From positions 1-64,000 of the forward strand of contig NZ_JAMJFX010000018.1 of the NCBI RefSeq assembly GCF_023544865.1: a stretch of DNA of 64,000 bases, in the 5' to 3' direction. This document shows positions 33,105-42,677 of the stretch, one piece after another (position 1 is the stretch's first letter; every line of letters starts with the position of its first letter). Origin of the DNA: Phaeovulum molybdatiresistens (GTDB lineage Bacteria > Pseudomonadota > Alphaproteobacteria > Rhodobacterales > Rhodobacteraceae). The position numbers and the translations under genes are program-made. The notes beneath the pieces were generated by a model. The model made no database searches. It worked only from the letters and a program-made list of their open reading frames with translations, and was not told where the DNA came from.

Positions 33105-34352
33105 ATGGGCGGCTTTTCAGAGACAGCGCGGCAGGCGACCAAGGCGCTGCGCGAGTTGTTCGACCCGACGCCGCTGCAACGCAACGACCACCTGTCGAAC
33201 CGCTACGGCGCGGACATCTGGCTGAAACGCGAAGATCTGACCCCCGTGCGCAGCTACAAGCTGCGCGGCGCCTTCACCGCGATGCGCAAGGTGCGCGCCG
33301 CCGATCCCGCGCAAGACCATTTCGTCTGTGCCAGCGCCGGCAACCACGCCCAGGGCGTCGCCTATGCCTGCCGCCATTTCGGGGTGCGCGGCACCATCTT
33401 CATGCCGGTGACAACGCCGCAGCAGAAGATCGACAAGACCAGAACCTTCGGCGGCGCGGCGGTGGAAATCGTGCTGACGGGCGACTATTTCGACCAGACG
33501 CTGGCCGCCAGCCAGGATTTCTGCGCACGGGCGGGCGCGCATTTCCTGTCCCCCTTCGATGATGCCGACGTGATCGAGGGGCAGGCCAGCGTGGGGGTGG
33601 AAATCTTTGCCCAGCTGGGCGGCGCGCCGGACATGGTGATCCTGCCCATCGGTGGTGGCGGGCTGGCGGCCGGTGTCACCGGCTACCTGCGCGAGGTGGC
33701 GCCCACGGTCGATTTCCGCTTTGTCGAACCGCTTGGCGGCGCCAGCCTGACCGCGGCCGTAGCGGCCGGCCATCCGGTGACGCTGAAACAGGTGAATTCC
33801 TTTGTCGATGGCGCGGCGGTTGCGCGGCTTGGCACGCTGACCTTCGAACGGCTGGACTGGGTGCGCCCGGACCAGGTTCTGCTTGCCCCCGAGGACCGGA
33901 TCTGTACCACCATGCTGGAGATGCTGAACGTCGAAGGCATCGTCCTGGAACCCGCAGGCGCGCTGTCGGTCGATGTCCTGCCCGAACTGGCCGAGGATAT
34001 CCGCGGCAAGACCGTGGTCTGCGTCACCTCGGGCGGGAATTTCGATTTCGAGCGCCTGCCCGAGGTCAAGGAACGCGCGCAGCGATATTCCGGGCTGAAG
34101 AAATACTTCATCCTGCGCATGCCGCAGCGCCCCGGTGCATTGCGCGAATTCCTGCACATGCTGGGCCCCGATGACGATATCGCGCGCTTTGAATACCTGA
34201 AGAAATCGGCGCGCAACTTCGGCTCGGTCCTGATCGGGATCGAGACGAAGCAGGCCGGGGCCTTCCAGGACTTGACAGGCAAGCTTGATGCCGCCGGCTT
34301 CAGCTATCGTGACATCACCGAGGATGAGGCGCTTGCGGATTTCCTGATCTGA
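33105..34352 (+). CDS. ilvA: Threonine ammonia-lyase (threonine dehydratase)
   Basis: This PLP enzyme converts threonine to 2-oxobutanoate, the first step of isoleucine synthesis. The PLP lysine lies in VRSYKLRGAF (about residue 52), the phosphate-binding glycine loop is PIGGGGLAAGV, and ASAGNHAQGVAYA binds substrate. A C-terminal ACT-like domain (from about residue 330) of the single, shorter type is present, which may allow feedback control. The protein has 415 residues from ATG 33105, preceded by GTTAGGATC. It is divergent from argG with 174 bases between. Confidence 0.94.
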   Translation: MGGFSETARQATKALRELFDPTPLQRNDHLSNRYGADIWLKREDLTPVRSYKLRGAFTAMRKVRAADPAQDHFVCASAGNHAQGVAYACRHFGVRGTIFMPVTTPQQKIDKTRTFGGAAVEIVLTGDYFDQTLAASQDFCARAGAHFLSPFDDADVIEGQASVGVEIFAQLGGAPDMVILPIGGGGLAAGVTGYLREVAPTVDFRFVEPLGGASLTAAVAAGHPVTLKQVNSFVDGAAVARLGTLTFERLDWVRPDQVLLAPEDRICTTMLEMLNVEGIVLEPAGALSVDVLPELAEDIRGKTVVCVTSGGNFDFERLPEVKERAQRYSGLKKYFILRMPQRPGALREFLHMLGPDDDIARFEYLKKSARNFGSVLIGIETKQAGAFQDLTGKLDAAGFSYRDITEDEALADFLI

Positions 34353-34370
34353 CGGTGCAGCACGCGGCGA

Positions 34371-34700
34371 TCATGCCGCGTCACAGAATTCCGCAACGCG
34401 GGCCATGAACTGAACCTTGGACCGGCCATAGCAATCGATCACCGCGCCGACATCGACCAGATCCTGCTGGCCCGCCGCACATTTGCGTTCACCATCCTGA
34501 CAGATCGCGCCAAAGGCGGCGAAGCCCAGGTTCCAGGCCGAACCCTTCAGGAAATGCAATTCCTCCTCCAGCTTTTCGGGGCGCTGGCCCAGACGCATCA
34601 CCACGCCTTCAACCTCATCCAGGAACAGGTCCAACACCTCTGCAAACCCATCCGCACCGATTTCGGATCGCAGTTCCGCGACCCGGTTCCAGTCAATCAT
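34371..34700 (-). CDS. Hpt domain phosphotransfer protein
   Basis: This 109-residue protein is a stand-alone histidine phosphotransfer domain, all helical, with the phosphorylatable His in EELHFLKGSAWNLGF (about residue 49). Such proteins carry phosphate between hybrid kinases and response regulators in the cytoplasm. Start ATG 34700 follows GGAGGTAGTG. A two-domain receiver/phosphatase is encoded divergently 159 bases away, making it the obvious partner, though this is inference. No histidine kinase is nearby. It converges on ilvA. Confidence 0.87.
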   Translation of the reverse strand: MIDWNRVAELRSEIGADGFAEVLDLFLDEVEGVVMRLGQRPEKLEEELHFLKGSAWNLGFAAFGAICQDGERKCAAGQQDLVDVGAVIDCYGRSKVQFMARVAEFCDAA

Positions 34701-34859
34701 CACTACCTCCACCACGGGTATCCTTCACCACCTGTCAGCCTAGGGGACAAAGATTTCCGAAGCTTTAATCTGCATAGGATGATTTCGGTTCACCTGCCGT
34801 TAAGCCTGGCCTGGCTAGGATCATCGGGTGATTGATTCCGGGGTATTGATTTGCAGCAT

Positions 34860-36113
34860 ATGGCAGCCGATCGTGAAAGGACGCGGGCTTCCCCCGCCCC
34901 TGACAGGGCGCGCCGGGTGCTTGTCGTGGATGACAGCCGGATGCAGCGCCGGATCCTGTCGGCGCAGCTGTCGCGATCTGGATATGAGGTGGTCGAGGCC
35001 GCAACCGCGGAAGAAGCCATTGAAATCTGTTCGCAATCCGAACCCGACCTGGTGATTTCCGACTGGATGATGCCGGGGATGAGCGGGGTGGATTTCTGCC
35101 GCCGGTTCCGCGGGATGGACCGGTCGGGCTACGGCTATTTCATCCTGCTCACCTCCAAAACCGAAAAGAATGAGGTGGCCGAGGGGTTGGAAAGCGGGGC
35201 GGATGATTTCCTGTCCAAACCCGTCAGCGGCGATGAACTGCGCGCGCGCCTGGCCGCGGGCGAACGCATCCTGCGGATGGAACGCGAACTGAAGGAAAAG
35301 AACCGCCTGCTGCGCGCCCAGCAAGAGGCGATCAACCGCGACCTGATCGAGGCGCAAAAGCTGCAACAAAGCCTGATCAAGGAACGCCACCGCAGCTTTG
35401 GCAGCGCCGAGGTGTCGTTGCTATTGCGGCCTTCGGGCCATGTCGGGGGCGATCTGGTCGGTTTTTTCCCGATCAATGCGCGGCGCGTGGCGCTGTTCGG
35501 CATCGACGTTTCGGGCCACGGGATCACCTCGGCGCTGATGACGGCGCGGCTGGCAGGCTATCTGTCAGGCGCCTCGCCGGAACAGAACATAGCGCTGATC
35601 CAGACCGAATACGGCATCTATGACGCGCGGCCCCCGGCCGAACTGGCGGCATACCTGAACGCCCTCGTGCTGGAGGAAATGGAAACCGAAAGCTATTTCA
35701 CGCTGGTCTATGCCGATGTCGACCTTGTGTCAGGCCGCGTCTTCCTGGTCCAGGCCGGGCATCCGCATCCGGCGGTGCGCCGGGCGGGCGGGGATGTGGA
35801 ATATATTGGTGTCGGCGGCCTGCCCGTCGGCCTGATCGAAGGCGCGGCTTATGAGGCAAGCGAAACCGTGCTGAAGCCGGGGGACCGGCTGTTACTGATG
35901 TCCGATGGCATGACCGAGGCTGCGGACCCACAGGGCACCCTTCTGGGCGAGGACGGGCTGCGCGATCTGATGCTGCGCCATGCCGATCTGCCGGGGCCCG
36001 CGTTTCTGGAAGCGCTGATGTGGGATCTTGCGGCCTATGCCGATGACGACCTGACCGATGATGTCTCGGCGGTGGTGTTCGATTTCTTCGGCGCCAAGGC
36101 AAATGCGGATTGA
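34860..36113 (+). CDS. Response regulator with PP2C/SpoIIE-type phosphatase output
   Basis: An N-terminal receiver domain (about residues 20-135) has its phospho-acceptor Asp in VISDWMMPG (about 67) and the Lys in LSKPVSG. A short coiled coil (ERELKEKNRLLRAQQEAI) links it to a SpoIIE-like PP2C serine phosphatase with metal-binding GHVGGDLVG, GIDVSGHGITSALM and LMSDGMTEA. Such proteins dephosphorylate STAS anti-anti-sigma factors in partner-switching pathways, but no STAS or anti-sigma gene is in view. ATG 34860 is used; TTG 34851 is an alternative. The divergent Hpt protein is its likely phosphodonor. Confidence 0.9.
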   Translation: MAADRERTRASPAPDRARRVLVVDDSRMQRRILSAQLSRSGYEVVEAATAEEAIEICSQSEPDLVISDWMMPGMSGVDFCRRFRGMDRSGYGYFILLTSKTEKNEVAEGLESGADDFLSKPVSGDELRARLAAGERILRMERELKEKNRLLRAQQEAINRDLIEAQKLQQSLIKERHRSFGSAEVSLLLRPSGHVGGDLVGFFPINARRVALFGIDVSGHGITSALMTARLAGYLSGASPEQNIALIQTEYGIYDARPPAELAAYLNALVLEEMETESYFTLVYADVDLVSGRVFLVQAGHPHPAVRRAGGDVEYIGVGGLPVGLIEGAAYEASETVLKPGDRLLLMSDGMTEAADPQGTLLGEDGLRDLMLRHADLPGPAFLEALMWDLAAYADDDLTDDVSAVVFDFFGAKANAD

Positions 36114-36125
36114 CCGCCGCCCGGT

Positions 36126-36575
36126 TCAGCCGCGCCGCGCCGCAAGCGCCGTCGCCAGAAAATGGCGATCGCCGTCATTGCCCAGCGCCTCCAGCGCCTC
36201 ATCCAGGGGTAGCCAGACCGCGCGATGCGCGGGTTCGGTGGGCGGCCCGACCGGCCGCACCGGCCGCGCGGCATAGATCGTGCACAGCTTTTCCGCCCAG
36301 CGGTCGTATTCCGGCATGAAGGTGAACCGCCGGAACGCCCCCAGGCGCACGGGTTGCGCGATGATCCAGCCGGTTTCTTCGCGCACCTCACGGTGCAGGG
36401 CACGGATTGCGCTTTCCCCGGGGTCGATGCCGCCGCCGGGCAGCTGAAATTCCGGCTGCGGCCAGGATTGATGGGTCACCAGCACCCGCGGCCCCCGCCG
36501 CAGGACGGCATAGGCACCGGGGCGCAGGGCATAGCGCTGCCCGCGTTTCACCGCCTCACCAAAACGTCGGATCAT
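36126..36575 (-). CDS. NUDIX hydrolase
   Basis: The NUDIX box G-x5-E-x7-REVREETGW is complete (GGGIDPGESAIRALHREVR), so the protein should hydrolyse a nucleoside diphosphate linked to another group. It is small, 149 residues from ATG 36575, with no extra domain. The substrate cannot be predicted. The reading frame continues upstream for 32 codons, but the better start is MIRRFGEAV. It converges on the receiver-phosphatase gene and is divergent from hslO. Confidence 0.85.
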   Translation of the reverse strand: MIRRFGEAVKRGQRYALRPGAYAVLRRGPRVLVTHQSWPQPEFQLPGGGIDPGESAIRALHREVREETGWIIAQPVRLGAFRRFTFMPEYDRWAEKLCTIYAARPVRPVGPPTEPAHRAVWLPLDEALEALGNDGDRHFLATALAARRG

Positions 36576-36663
36576 GGCTTGCCCCTTGGGTGATCGGTTG
36601 CCGTGCCTATATTGCCGGGGTATGCCAGCCCTCGGGCTGTTCGAAAACCCCCAAGGAACCCTG

Positions 36664-37683
36664 ATGACCACGCTTTCGCAAATCGCCTGGGACGATACCG
36701 TCCTGCCGTTTCAGCTTGACCTGTCCGATATCCGCGGCCGGGTTGCCCGGCTGGACGGTGTTCTGGAACGGATTCTGGCGCAACACGATTACCCCCCCGC
36801 GATTGAGGGGCTGGTGGCCGAGGCTGCCTTGCTGACCGCGCTGATCGGCCAGACGATCAAGCTGCGCTGGAAACTGTCGCTGCAGATCCGCGGCAATGGT
36901 CCGGTGCGAATCATTGCGACAGATTACTACGGCCCCTCGGAAGACGGGGCGCCCGCGCGCATCCGCGGCTGGGCCAGCTTTGATGCCGAGGCGCTGGACC
37001 CCGCGACCGATCCCTTCGCGCAGATCGGCGCGGGGTATTTCGCGATCCTGATCGATCAGGGCCAGGGAATGGTGCCTTATCAGGGCATTACCCCGATCGC
37101 GGGCGGGTCGCTCGCCGCCTGCGCCGAGACCTATTTTGCCCAGTCCGAACAGCTGCCCACGCGGTTTTCCCTGTCCTATGGTCGTTCGACCCTGCCCGGT
37201 CAGGGCGAACGCTGGCGCGCCGGGGGGGTGATGATTCAGCACATGCCCAAGGCCTCGCCGTTCGTGGCATCGGGCGAAGGGTCGGGCGAGGGCGGGTTGC
37301 TACATCACCATGACCTCGTCGAGGGCGATGAGGGGGAAAACTGGCGCCGCGTGAACATGCTGCTGGATACGGTTGAGGAGATGGAGCTGATCGGCCCCAC
37401 GGTGCAGCCCACCGACCTGCTTGTGCGCCTGTTCCATGAAGAAGCCCCGCGCGTCTTCGACCCCCAGCGGGTGGAATTCGGCTGCACCTGTTCCGCGGAC
37501 CGGGTGCGGGAATCGCTGTCCATCTATTCGGCCAAGGACATCGCGCATATGACCACCGATCAGGGCACGGTCACCGCCGATTGCCAGTTCTGCGGCGCAC
37601 ATTACGTGTTTGATCCGCAAAGCCTGGGCTTTGAGGCGCAGAAAAACCCCGATGGCACCCCCAAGGAGCCGTCGGATGGCTGA
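36664..37683 (+). CDS. hslO: Hsp33 family redox-regulated chaperone
   Basis: Hsp33 is a cytoplasmic holdase that switches on when its zinc cysteines are oxidised. The C-terminal zinc motif is present as CTC (about residue 274) and CQFC (about 307), the C-x-C...C-x2-C pattern of the family. The N-terminal core includes AALLTALIGQTIKLRWKL and GYFAILIDQGQGM. ATG 36664 follows CAAGGAACCCTG; an in-frame ATG lies at 36622. Length is 339 residues. The next gene starts inside its last codons, so the run hslO-NUDIX-cca is probably one operon. Confidence 0.93.
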   Translation: MTTLSQIAWDDTVLPFQLDLSDIRGRVARLDGVLERILAQHDYPPAIEGLVAEAALLTALIGQTIKLRWKLSLQIRGNGPVRIIATDYYGPSEDGAPARIRGWASFDAEALDPATDPFAQIGAGYFAILIDQGQGMVPYQGITPIAGGSLAACAETYFAQSEQLPTRFSLSYGRSTLPGQGERWRAGGVMIQHMPKASPFVASGEGSGEGGLLHHHDLVEGDEGENWRRVNMLLDTVEEMELIGPTVQPTDLLVRLFHEEAPRVFDPQRVEFGCTCSADRVRESLSIYSAKDIAHMTTDQGTVTADCQFCGAHYVFDPQSLGFEAQKNPDGTPKEPSDG

Positions 37684-38272
37684 TCCGCTTGCCCCGGTTC
37701 TTGCCGCTCTGGCGCGACTGGGGCGGCCGTCGTCGGATTACGATCTGAACCCCGGCACCCCCCTGCCCGAGGGGCGCAGGCTTCGCCCCGCCGGGGTCTT
37801 GCTGGCGTTCGAGGACAGGGCCGATGGCGTGGTGCTGCACCTGACGAAACGGTCCTCGCACCTGCGCAACCACCCCGGCCAGATCGCCTTTCCCGGTGGC
37901 AAGGTCGATCCCGATGATGCTGGCCCGGTCGGTGCGGCGCTGCGCGAATCGCACGAAGAAATTGGCCTGTCGCCCGATAATGTCGAGGTGTTGGGCACGA
38001 TGGCGGCGCATGAGACGGTGACCGGTTTTCTGGTGACCCCGGTTCTGGCCCGGGTGCGCGCGCCCTTTGTCCCCATCTCCGAAGCGGGCGAGGTCGCCGA
38101 GGCCTTCACCGTGCCGCTGACGCATGTTGCCTGCCTTGCGAATTTCCGCATCGAGGGGCGGCGATGGCTGGGCACAAGACGGCACTATTACGTGGTGCCC
38201 TATGGACCCTATTACATCTGGGGCGCGACCGCGCGTATCCTGCGGGCGCTGGCGGACAGGATGGCACCATGA
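37676..38272 (+). CDS. CoA pyrophosphatase (NUDIX, NudL/YeaB type)
   Basis: The family signature before the box, LTKRSSHLRNHPGQIAFPGG, and a NUDIX helix (GAALRESHEEIGL) identify a CoA pyrophosphatase, which splits CoA or acyl-CoA into phosphopantetheine and 3',5'-ADP. It is 198 residues long, a normal size. Its ATG lies inside the end of hslO (8-base overlap) and its TGA overlaps the ATG of cca, so translation of the three is coupled. Confidence 0.9.
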   Translation: MADPLAPVLAALARLGRPSSDYDLNPGTPLPEGRRLRPAGVLLAFEDRADGVVLHLTKRSSHLRNHPGQIAFPGGKVDPDDAGPVGAALRESHEEIGLSPDNVEVLGTMAAHETVTGFLVTPVLARVRAPFVPISEAGEVAEAFTVPLTHVACLANFRIEGRRWLGTRRHYYVVPYGPYYIWGATARILRALADRMAP

Positions 38273-39411
38273 AGCTGTCGGGTGCCTGGATTGAAGCCGA
38301 TCATGTCCAGCAGGTTCTGGCGATGCTGGATCGCGGCGGCCATCAGGGGCTTCTGGTCGGGGGCTGTGTGCGCAACGCGCTGTTGGGGCAGGCGGTGTCG
38401 GATATCGACATATCCACCGATGCGCGGCCCGAACGGGTGATGGAACTGGCCGCCGCTGCGGGGCTGAAAGCCGTGCCCACCGGGATTGATCATGGCACCA
38501 TCACCGTGGTCGCGGATCATCTTCCCCATGAAATCACCACCTTCCGGCGTGATGTGGAAACCTTTGGCCGCCATGCCGTGGTGGCCTTTTCCGACCGGAT
38601 CGAGGACGATGCCGCGCGGCGCGATTTCACCATGAACGCGCTTTATGCCCGTGCCGATGGGCAGGTTCTGGACCCGTTGGGGACGGGGCTTGCGGATCTG
38701 GCGGCGCGGCGGGTGCGGTTCGTGGGCCATCCCGGCGACCGCATCCGCGAGGATTACTTGCGCATCCTGCGGTTCTTTCGCTTCACCGCCTGGTATGGCG
38801 ACCCTGATCAGGGACCGGAACCGGATGGGCTGGCGGCCTGCGCCCGCCATGCGCGCGGGCTTGAGGGGCTGTCGCGCGAACGTCTGGGGGCCGAGTTGAA
38901 AAAGACCCTTGCCGCGCCAGACCCGGCCCCGGCGCTGGCCGCGATGCAGGCGGCGGGGGTTCTGGGCCATGTCCTGCCGGGGGCGGATGCGCGCGCGCTT
39001 GCGGTACTGGTGCATCTGGAAGCCGGCACCCCGCCCGACCCGATCCGGCGGCTGGCGGTTCTGGGGGGCGAGGGGGTGGCCGACCGCCTGCGCCTGTCGA
39101 AGGCCGAGACGAAGCGGCTTGCCAACCTGGCCCTGGCCCGGCAAGAGCCGTCGCCCGGTGCCCTGGGCTATCGACTGGGCGCAACGGATGGCGCGAATGC
39201 GGTGCTGGTCCGCGCCGCGCTGTTGGGCCAGGCCCCGCCCGAAGACTGGCAGGCGGAGGTGGCGCGGGGGGCGGCGGCACGGTTTCCCGTCACTGCGGCC
39301 GATCTGATGCCGGCGCTGTCCGGACCCGCGCTTGGCGCGCGCCTGCAGGACCTTGAGGCGCGCTGGATCGCATCGGGATTTACGCTGTCGCGGGATGAGC
39401 TTCTGGCCTGA
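38269..39411 (+). CDS. cca: CCA tRNA nucleotidyltransferase/poly(A) polymerase family protein
   Basis: The class II nucleotidyltransferase head carries LLVGGCVRNALLGQAVSDIDIST with the metal-binding Asp pair, then the HGTITVV and RRDFTMNALYA motifs and the RIREDYLRILRFFRF neck region. It should add or repair the CCA end of tRNAs; a poly(A) polymerase role cannot be excluded from sequence alone. No HD domain is visible. Length is 380 residues. Its start overlaps the NUDIX stop by 4 bases. Confidence 0.92.
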   Translation: MKLSGAWIEADHVQQVLAMLDRGGHQGLLVGGCVRNALLGQAVSDIDISTDARPERVMELAAAAGLKAVPTGIDHGTITVVADHLPHEITTFRRDVETFGRHAVVAFSDRIEDDAARRDFTMNALYARADGQVLDPLGTGLADLAARRVRFVGHPGDRIREDYLRILRFFRFTAWYGDPDQGPEPDGLAACARHARGLEGLSRERLGAELKKTLAAPDPAPALAAMQAAGVLGHVLPGADARALAVLVHLEAGTPPDPIRRLAVLGGEGVADRLRLSKAETKRLANLALARQEPSPGALGYRLGATDGANAVLVRAALLGQAPPEDWQAEVARGAAARFPVTAADLMPALSGPALGARLQDLEARWIASGFTLSRDELLA

Positions 39412-39420
39412 CCCTTGGAT

Positions 39421-41292
39421 ATGACCGCACCGCCCTATATGTTGGCGATGAAAGCGAGTGATCCGATGATTGACCCCTTCCGCCCCGCCGAAGGGCCCCC
39501 GCCGCAGCGCCTTGGTGCATTTTTTCGCTGGTGTCTGAAGGGGTCATGGCCCGCCCTTTGGCTTGCCGGCGCGCTGTCGGCCCTGTCCGGCACGATGGAG
39601 GTGGTTTCCGCCTTCCTGCTGGGGTGGGTGATCGATTCCGCGCTGGCGGCGGAACCGGGCCGGGTCTTTGCCGACAACTGGCCGCTGATGGCGGCTTTCG
39701 CCGGGTTCTACCTGGTGCTGCGCCCGATCACCTTTGGCATGTCCTCGGCTGCATCGAACCTATTGATCAACCCCAATGTGATGCCGCTGGTCCTGTCGCG
39801 GCTGCACCGCTGGACGATGGGCCAGTCCGTCACCTTCTTTGACAATGATTTTGCGGGCCGCATCGCGCAAAAGCAGATGCAGACCGCCCGCGCCGTCACC
39901 GATGTGGCGACCGAGATCATCAATACCGGCGCCTTTGCGCTGGCCTCGATTGTCGGCTCGATCGCCTTCCTGTTGGGCGTCGATATCTGGGGCGCGGTGG
40001 GGATGACGGTCTGGCTGATCCTGTATCTGTCGCTGATTCGCTGGTTTCTGCCCAAGGTGCGCGGCAAATCGGCGGCGCGCGCCTCGGCCCGGGCGATGGT
40101 GACGGGGCAGGTCGTCGATACGGTCACAAATATCAAGACGGTCAAGCTGTTCGCCCATGCCGCGCATGAAGATCGCGCCGCGCTGGGGGCAATGGCCACC
40201 TTCCGCGCCCGCGCCCATGATTTTGGCGTTGTGTCCACCACCTACCGGATGTCGCAGATGGCGCTGTCGGGCATTTTGCCGGTGATGCTGGTGGGGGCAG
40301 CCATCGTCATGTGGCAGCAGGGCGCCGCCAGCGCGGGCGATATCGCGGCCTCGGGCGCGATTGCGATGCGCATCGCGCAAATGTCGGGCTGGGTATCCAC
40401 CGCGCTGATGGGGATCTGGGGGTCCGTGGGCGAGGTCGAGGATGGGATGCGCACGCTGGCCGCGCCACATGCGCTGGCCGATGCGCCGGACGCCGCCGAA
40501 CTGCCCAAGGCCCGCGGCGAGATCCGCTTTGAAGGCGTCTCTTTCGCCTATGGCCGACGCGCCGGAGGGGTCGAAGGCATCGACCTTGTCATCCGTCCCG
40601 GCGAACGGCTGGGGATCGTCGGGGCCTCGGGCGCGGGGAAATCCACGCTCGTGGCGCTTCTGCTGCGGCTTTACGATGCCGAGGCTGGCCGCGTCCTGGT
40701 TGACGGACAGGATGTCCGCAAGGTCACGCAGGAAAGCCTGCGCCGCCAGATCGGTATGGTCACGCAGGAAACCGCGATGTTCAACCGATCCGCCCGCGAA
40801 AACATCCTGTATGGCAGCCCCGACGCGACCGAGGATCAAATGATTGCCGCGGCACGGGCCGCCGAGGCACATGACTTCATCCTTGGCCTGCAGGACCACA
40901 AGGGCAACCGCGGCTATGACGCAACGCTGGGCGAACGGGGGGTCAAGCTGTCGGGCGGCCAGCGCCAGCGCATCGCCTTGGCCCGCGCTTTCCTGAAGGA
41001 TGCGCCGATCCTTGTGCTGGACGAGGCGACAAGCGCGCTGGACAGCGAGGTCGAAGCCTCGATCCAGGCGGCGCTGCACCGGGTGATGGCGGGCAAGACG
41101 GTTCTGGCCATCGCGCACCGCCTGTCGACCATCGCCGAATTGGACCGGATCGTCGTGCTGGATCAGGGCCGGATCGTGGAACAGGGCAGCCATGCCGAGT
41201 TATTGGCGCAAGGTGGCCTTTATGCGCGCTACTGGGGCCGGCAGTCCGGCGGCTTCCTGGGCCTTAAGGACGGGGCTGAGGCGGCGGAATAG
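39421..41292 (+). CDS. ABC exporter, fused membrane and ATP-binding domains
   Basis: This half-transporter has an N-terminal six-helix membrane domain (about residues 35-330) and a C-terminal ATPase with Walker A GASGAGKST, Q-loop VTQETAMFN, signature LSGGQRQRIALA and Walker B ILVLDEATSALD. It should work as a homodimer in the inner membrane. Its domain order matches lipid A/multidrug exporters of the MsbA/AtmA class, and substrate is unknown. Start choice is uncertain: ATG 39421 is used, with TTG 39415 and ATG 39448 or 39466 also in frame. It begins about 10 bases after cca. Confidence 0.9.
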   Translation: MTAPPYMLAMKASDPMIDPFRPAEGPPPQRLGAFFRWCLKGSWPALWLAGALSALSGTMEVVSAFLLGWVIDSALAAEPGRVFADNWPLMAAFAGFYLVLRPITFGMSSAASNLLINPNVMPLVLSRLHRWTMGQSVTFFDNDFAGRIAQKQMQTARAVTDVATEIINTGAFALASIVGSIAFLLGVDIWGAVGMTVWLILYLSLIRWFLPKVRGKSAARASARAMVTGQVVDTVTNIKTVKLFAHAAHEDRAALGAMATFRARAHDFGVVSTTYRMSQMALSGILPVMLVGAAIVMWQQGAASAGDIAASGAIAMRIAQMSGWVSTALMGIWGSVGEVEDGMRTLAAPHALADAPDAAELPKARGEIRFEGVSFAYGRRAGGVEGIDLVIRPGERLGIVGASGAGKSTLVALLLRLYDAEAGRVLVDGQDVRKVTQESLRRQIGMVTQETAMFNRSARENILYGSPDATEDQMIAAARAAEAHDFILGLQDHKGNRGYDATLGERGVKLSGGQRQRIALARAFLKDAPILVLDEATSALDSEVEASIQAALHRVMAGKTVLAIAHRLSTIAELDRIVVLDQGRIVEQGSHAELLAQGGLYARYWGRQSGGFLGLKDGAEAAE

Positions 41293-41348
41293 GGGCTTTG
41301 CACCGCGCGCGCGGGCCTGCTAATCCCACCGCGAAGGAAAGGATGCCC

Positions 41349-42575
41349 ATGCCCCTGACGATTGACCGCTTGTCCCTGCATGCCGATGGCGTGGCCCGTG
41401 GCCCGGACGGCACCGTCCATGTCGCCATGGCCCTACCCGGCGAGGTTGTGGAAGGCGAGGTGATCGCCGGTCGCATTGCCGCCCCCCGCATCGTGACACC
41501 CAGCGCCGACCGGGTGCGCGCGCCCTGCCCGCATTACCGCGCCTGCGGCGGCTGCGTTCTGCAACACGCCTCGGATCGCTTCGTCGAAGCCTGGAAGGCC
41601 GAGGTGGTGCGCGTCGCGCTGGCCGGCCAGGGGCTGGAGGCACCGGTCACCGGCGTCGATACCTCGCCACCCCGATCGCGGCGGCGTGCCACGCTGGCGG
41701 GGCGGCGCACCAAGACGGGCACGCTGGTGGGCTTTCACGCCCGCGGTTCGGATACGCTGGTCGATCTGCGCGACTGCCTGATCCTGCGCCCGGAACTGAT
41801 GGCCATGCTGCCCGCCCTGCATGAGGCGACCGCCCTTGGCGCCAGCCGCAAGGCCGAGGTGGCCTTTACCCTGACCCTGTCCGACGCCGGGGTGGAAATC
41901 GCGGCGCAGGGCGGCAAGGAAATCGACCCGCCCCTGTTCGAGGCGCTGGCCGATCTGGCCCGGCGCCACGATCTGGCGCGCCTGGACTGGAACCGCGACA
42001 CCGTGGCCGCGCGCCGCCCCCCGATCCAGCATTTCGGCAAGGCGCGCGTCACCCCGCCCGCCGGGGCCTTCCTGCAAGCAACCGCCGAGGGCGAGGCCGC
42101 CTTGCTGGCGGCCGTCCGCGAAGCCGTCGGCGGGGCTGGTCGGATCGCCGATCTGTTCGCCGGATCGGGCACCTTTGCCCTGCCGCTGGCCGAACAGGCC
42201 GAGGTGCACGCCGTCGAGGGCGAGGCCGCGATGATCGCCGCGCTGGACCGGGGCTGGCGTGAAGCGCAGGGTCTGAAACGCGTCACCACCGAAACGCGCG
42301 ACCTGTTCCGCCGCCCCATGTTGCCCGACGAACTGGCACGGTTCGACGCGGTCGTGATCGACCCACCCCGCGCCGGGGCCGAGGCGCAGGTGGCCCAGAT
42401 CGCCACGGCGCAGGTGCCGGTGCTGGCGCATGTGTCCTGCAACCCGGTCACCTTTGCCCGCGATGCCAGAACCTTGGTCGGCGCGGGATATCGGATCGAC
42501 TGGGTCCGCGTGATCGATCAGTTCCGCTGGTCGGCCCATGTCGAACTGGCCGCGCGCTTCAGCCTGCCGCGCTGA
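41349..42575 (+). CDS. TrmA/RumA family class I RNA uracil-C5 methyltransferase
   Basis: The family methylates C5 of uracil in rRNA or tRNA using SAM. An N-terminal TRAM-like region is followed by an iron-sulfur motif CPHYRACGGCVLQH (about residues 60-73) and the SAM-binding LFAGSGTFALPL. The catalytic cysteine lies in HVSCNPVTFARD (about 364), after the conserved IDPPRAG. ATG 41349 is ideally spaced from GGAAAGG. Length is 408 residues. Whether the target is 23S rRNA (RlmC/D) or another RNA is not decidable here. Confidence 0.9.
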   Translation: MPLTIDRLSLHADGVARGPDGTVHVAMALPGEVVEGEVIAGRIAAPRIVTPSADRVRAPCPHYRACGGCVLQHASDRFVEAWKAEVVRVALAGQGLEAPVTGVDTSPPRSRRRATLAGRRTKTGTLVGFHARGSDTLVDLRDCLILRPELMAMLPALHEATALGASRKAEVAFTLTLSDAGVEIAAQGGKEIDPPLFEALADLARRHDLARLDWNRDTVAARRPPIQHFGKARVTPPAGAFLQATAEGEAALLAAVREAVGGAGRIADLFAGSGTFALPLAEQAEVHAVEGEAAMIAALDRGWREAQGLKRVTTETRDLFRRPMLPDELARFDAVVIDPPRAGAEAQVAQIATAQVPVLAHVSCNPVTFARDARTLVGAGYRIDWVRVIDQFRWSAHVELAARFSLPR

Positions 42576-42677
42576 CACAATCGTGATCGCCCCGTGTGAA
42601 CACTGGCGAGAAACACGAATCCGCGCTAGTTTTCTGCCAAACAACAAAAGCCGATTGGCGGGCATACGGGCAGTGTC

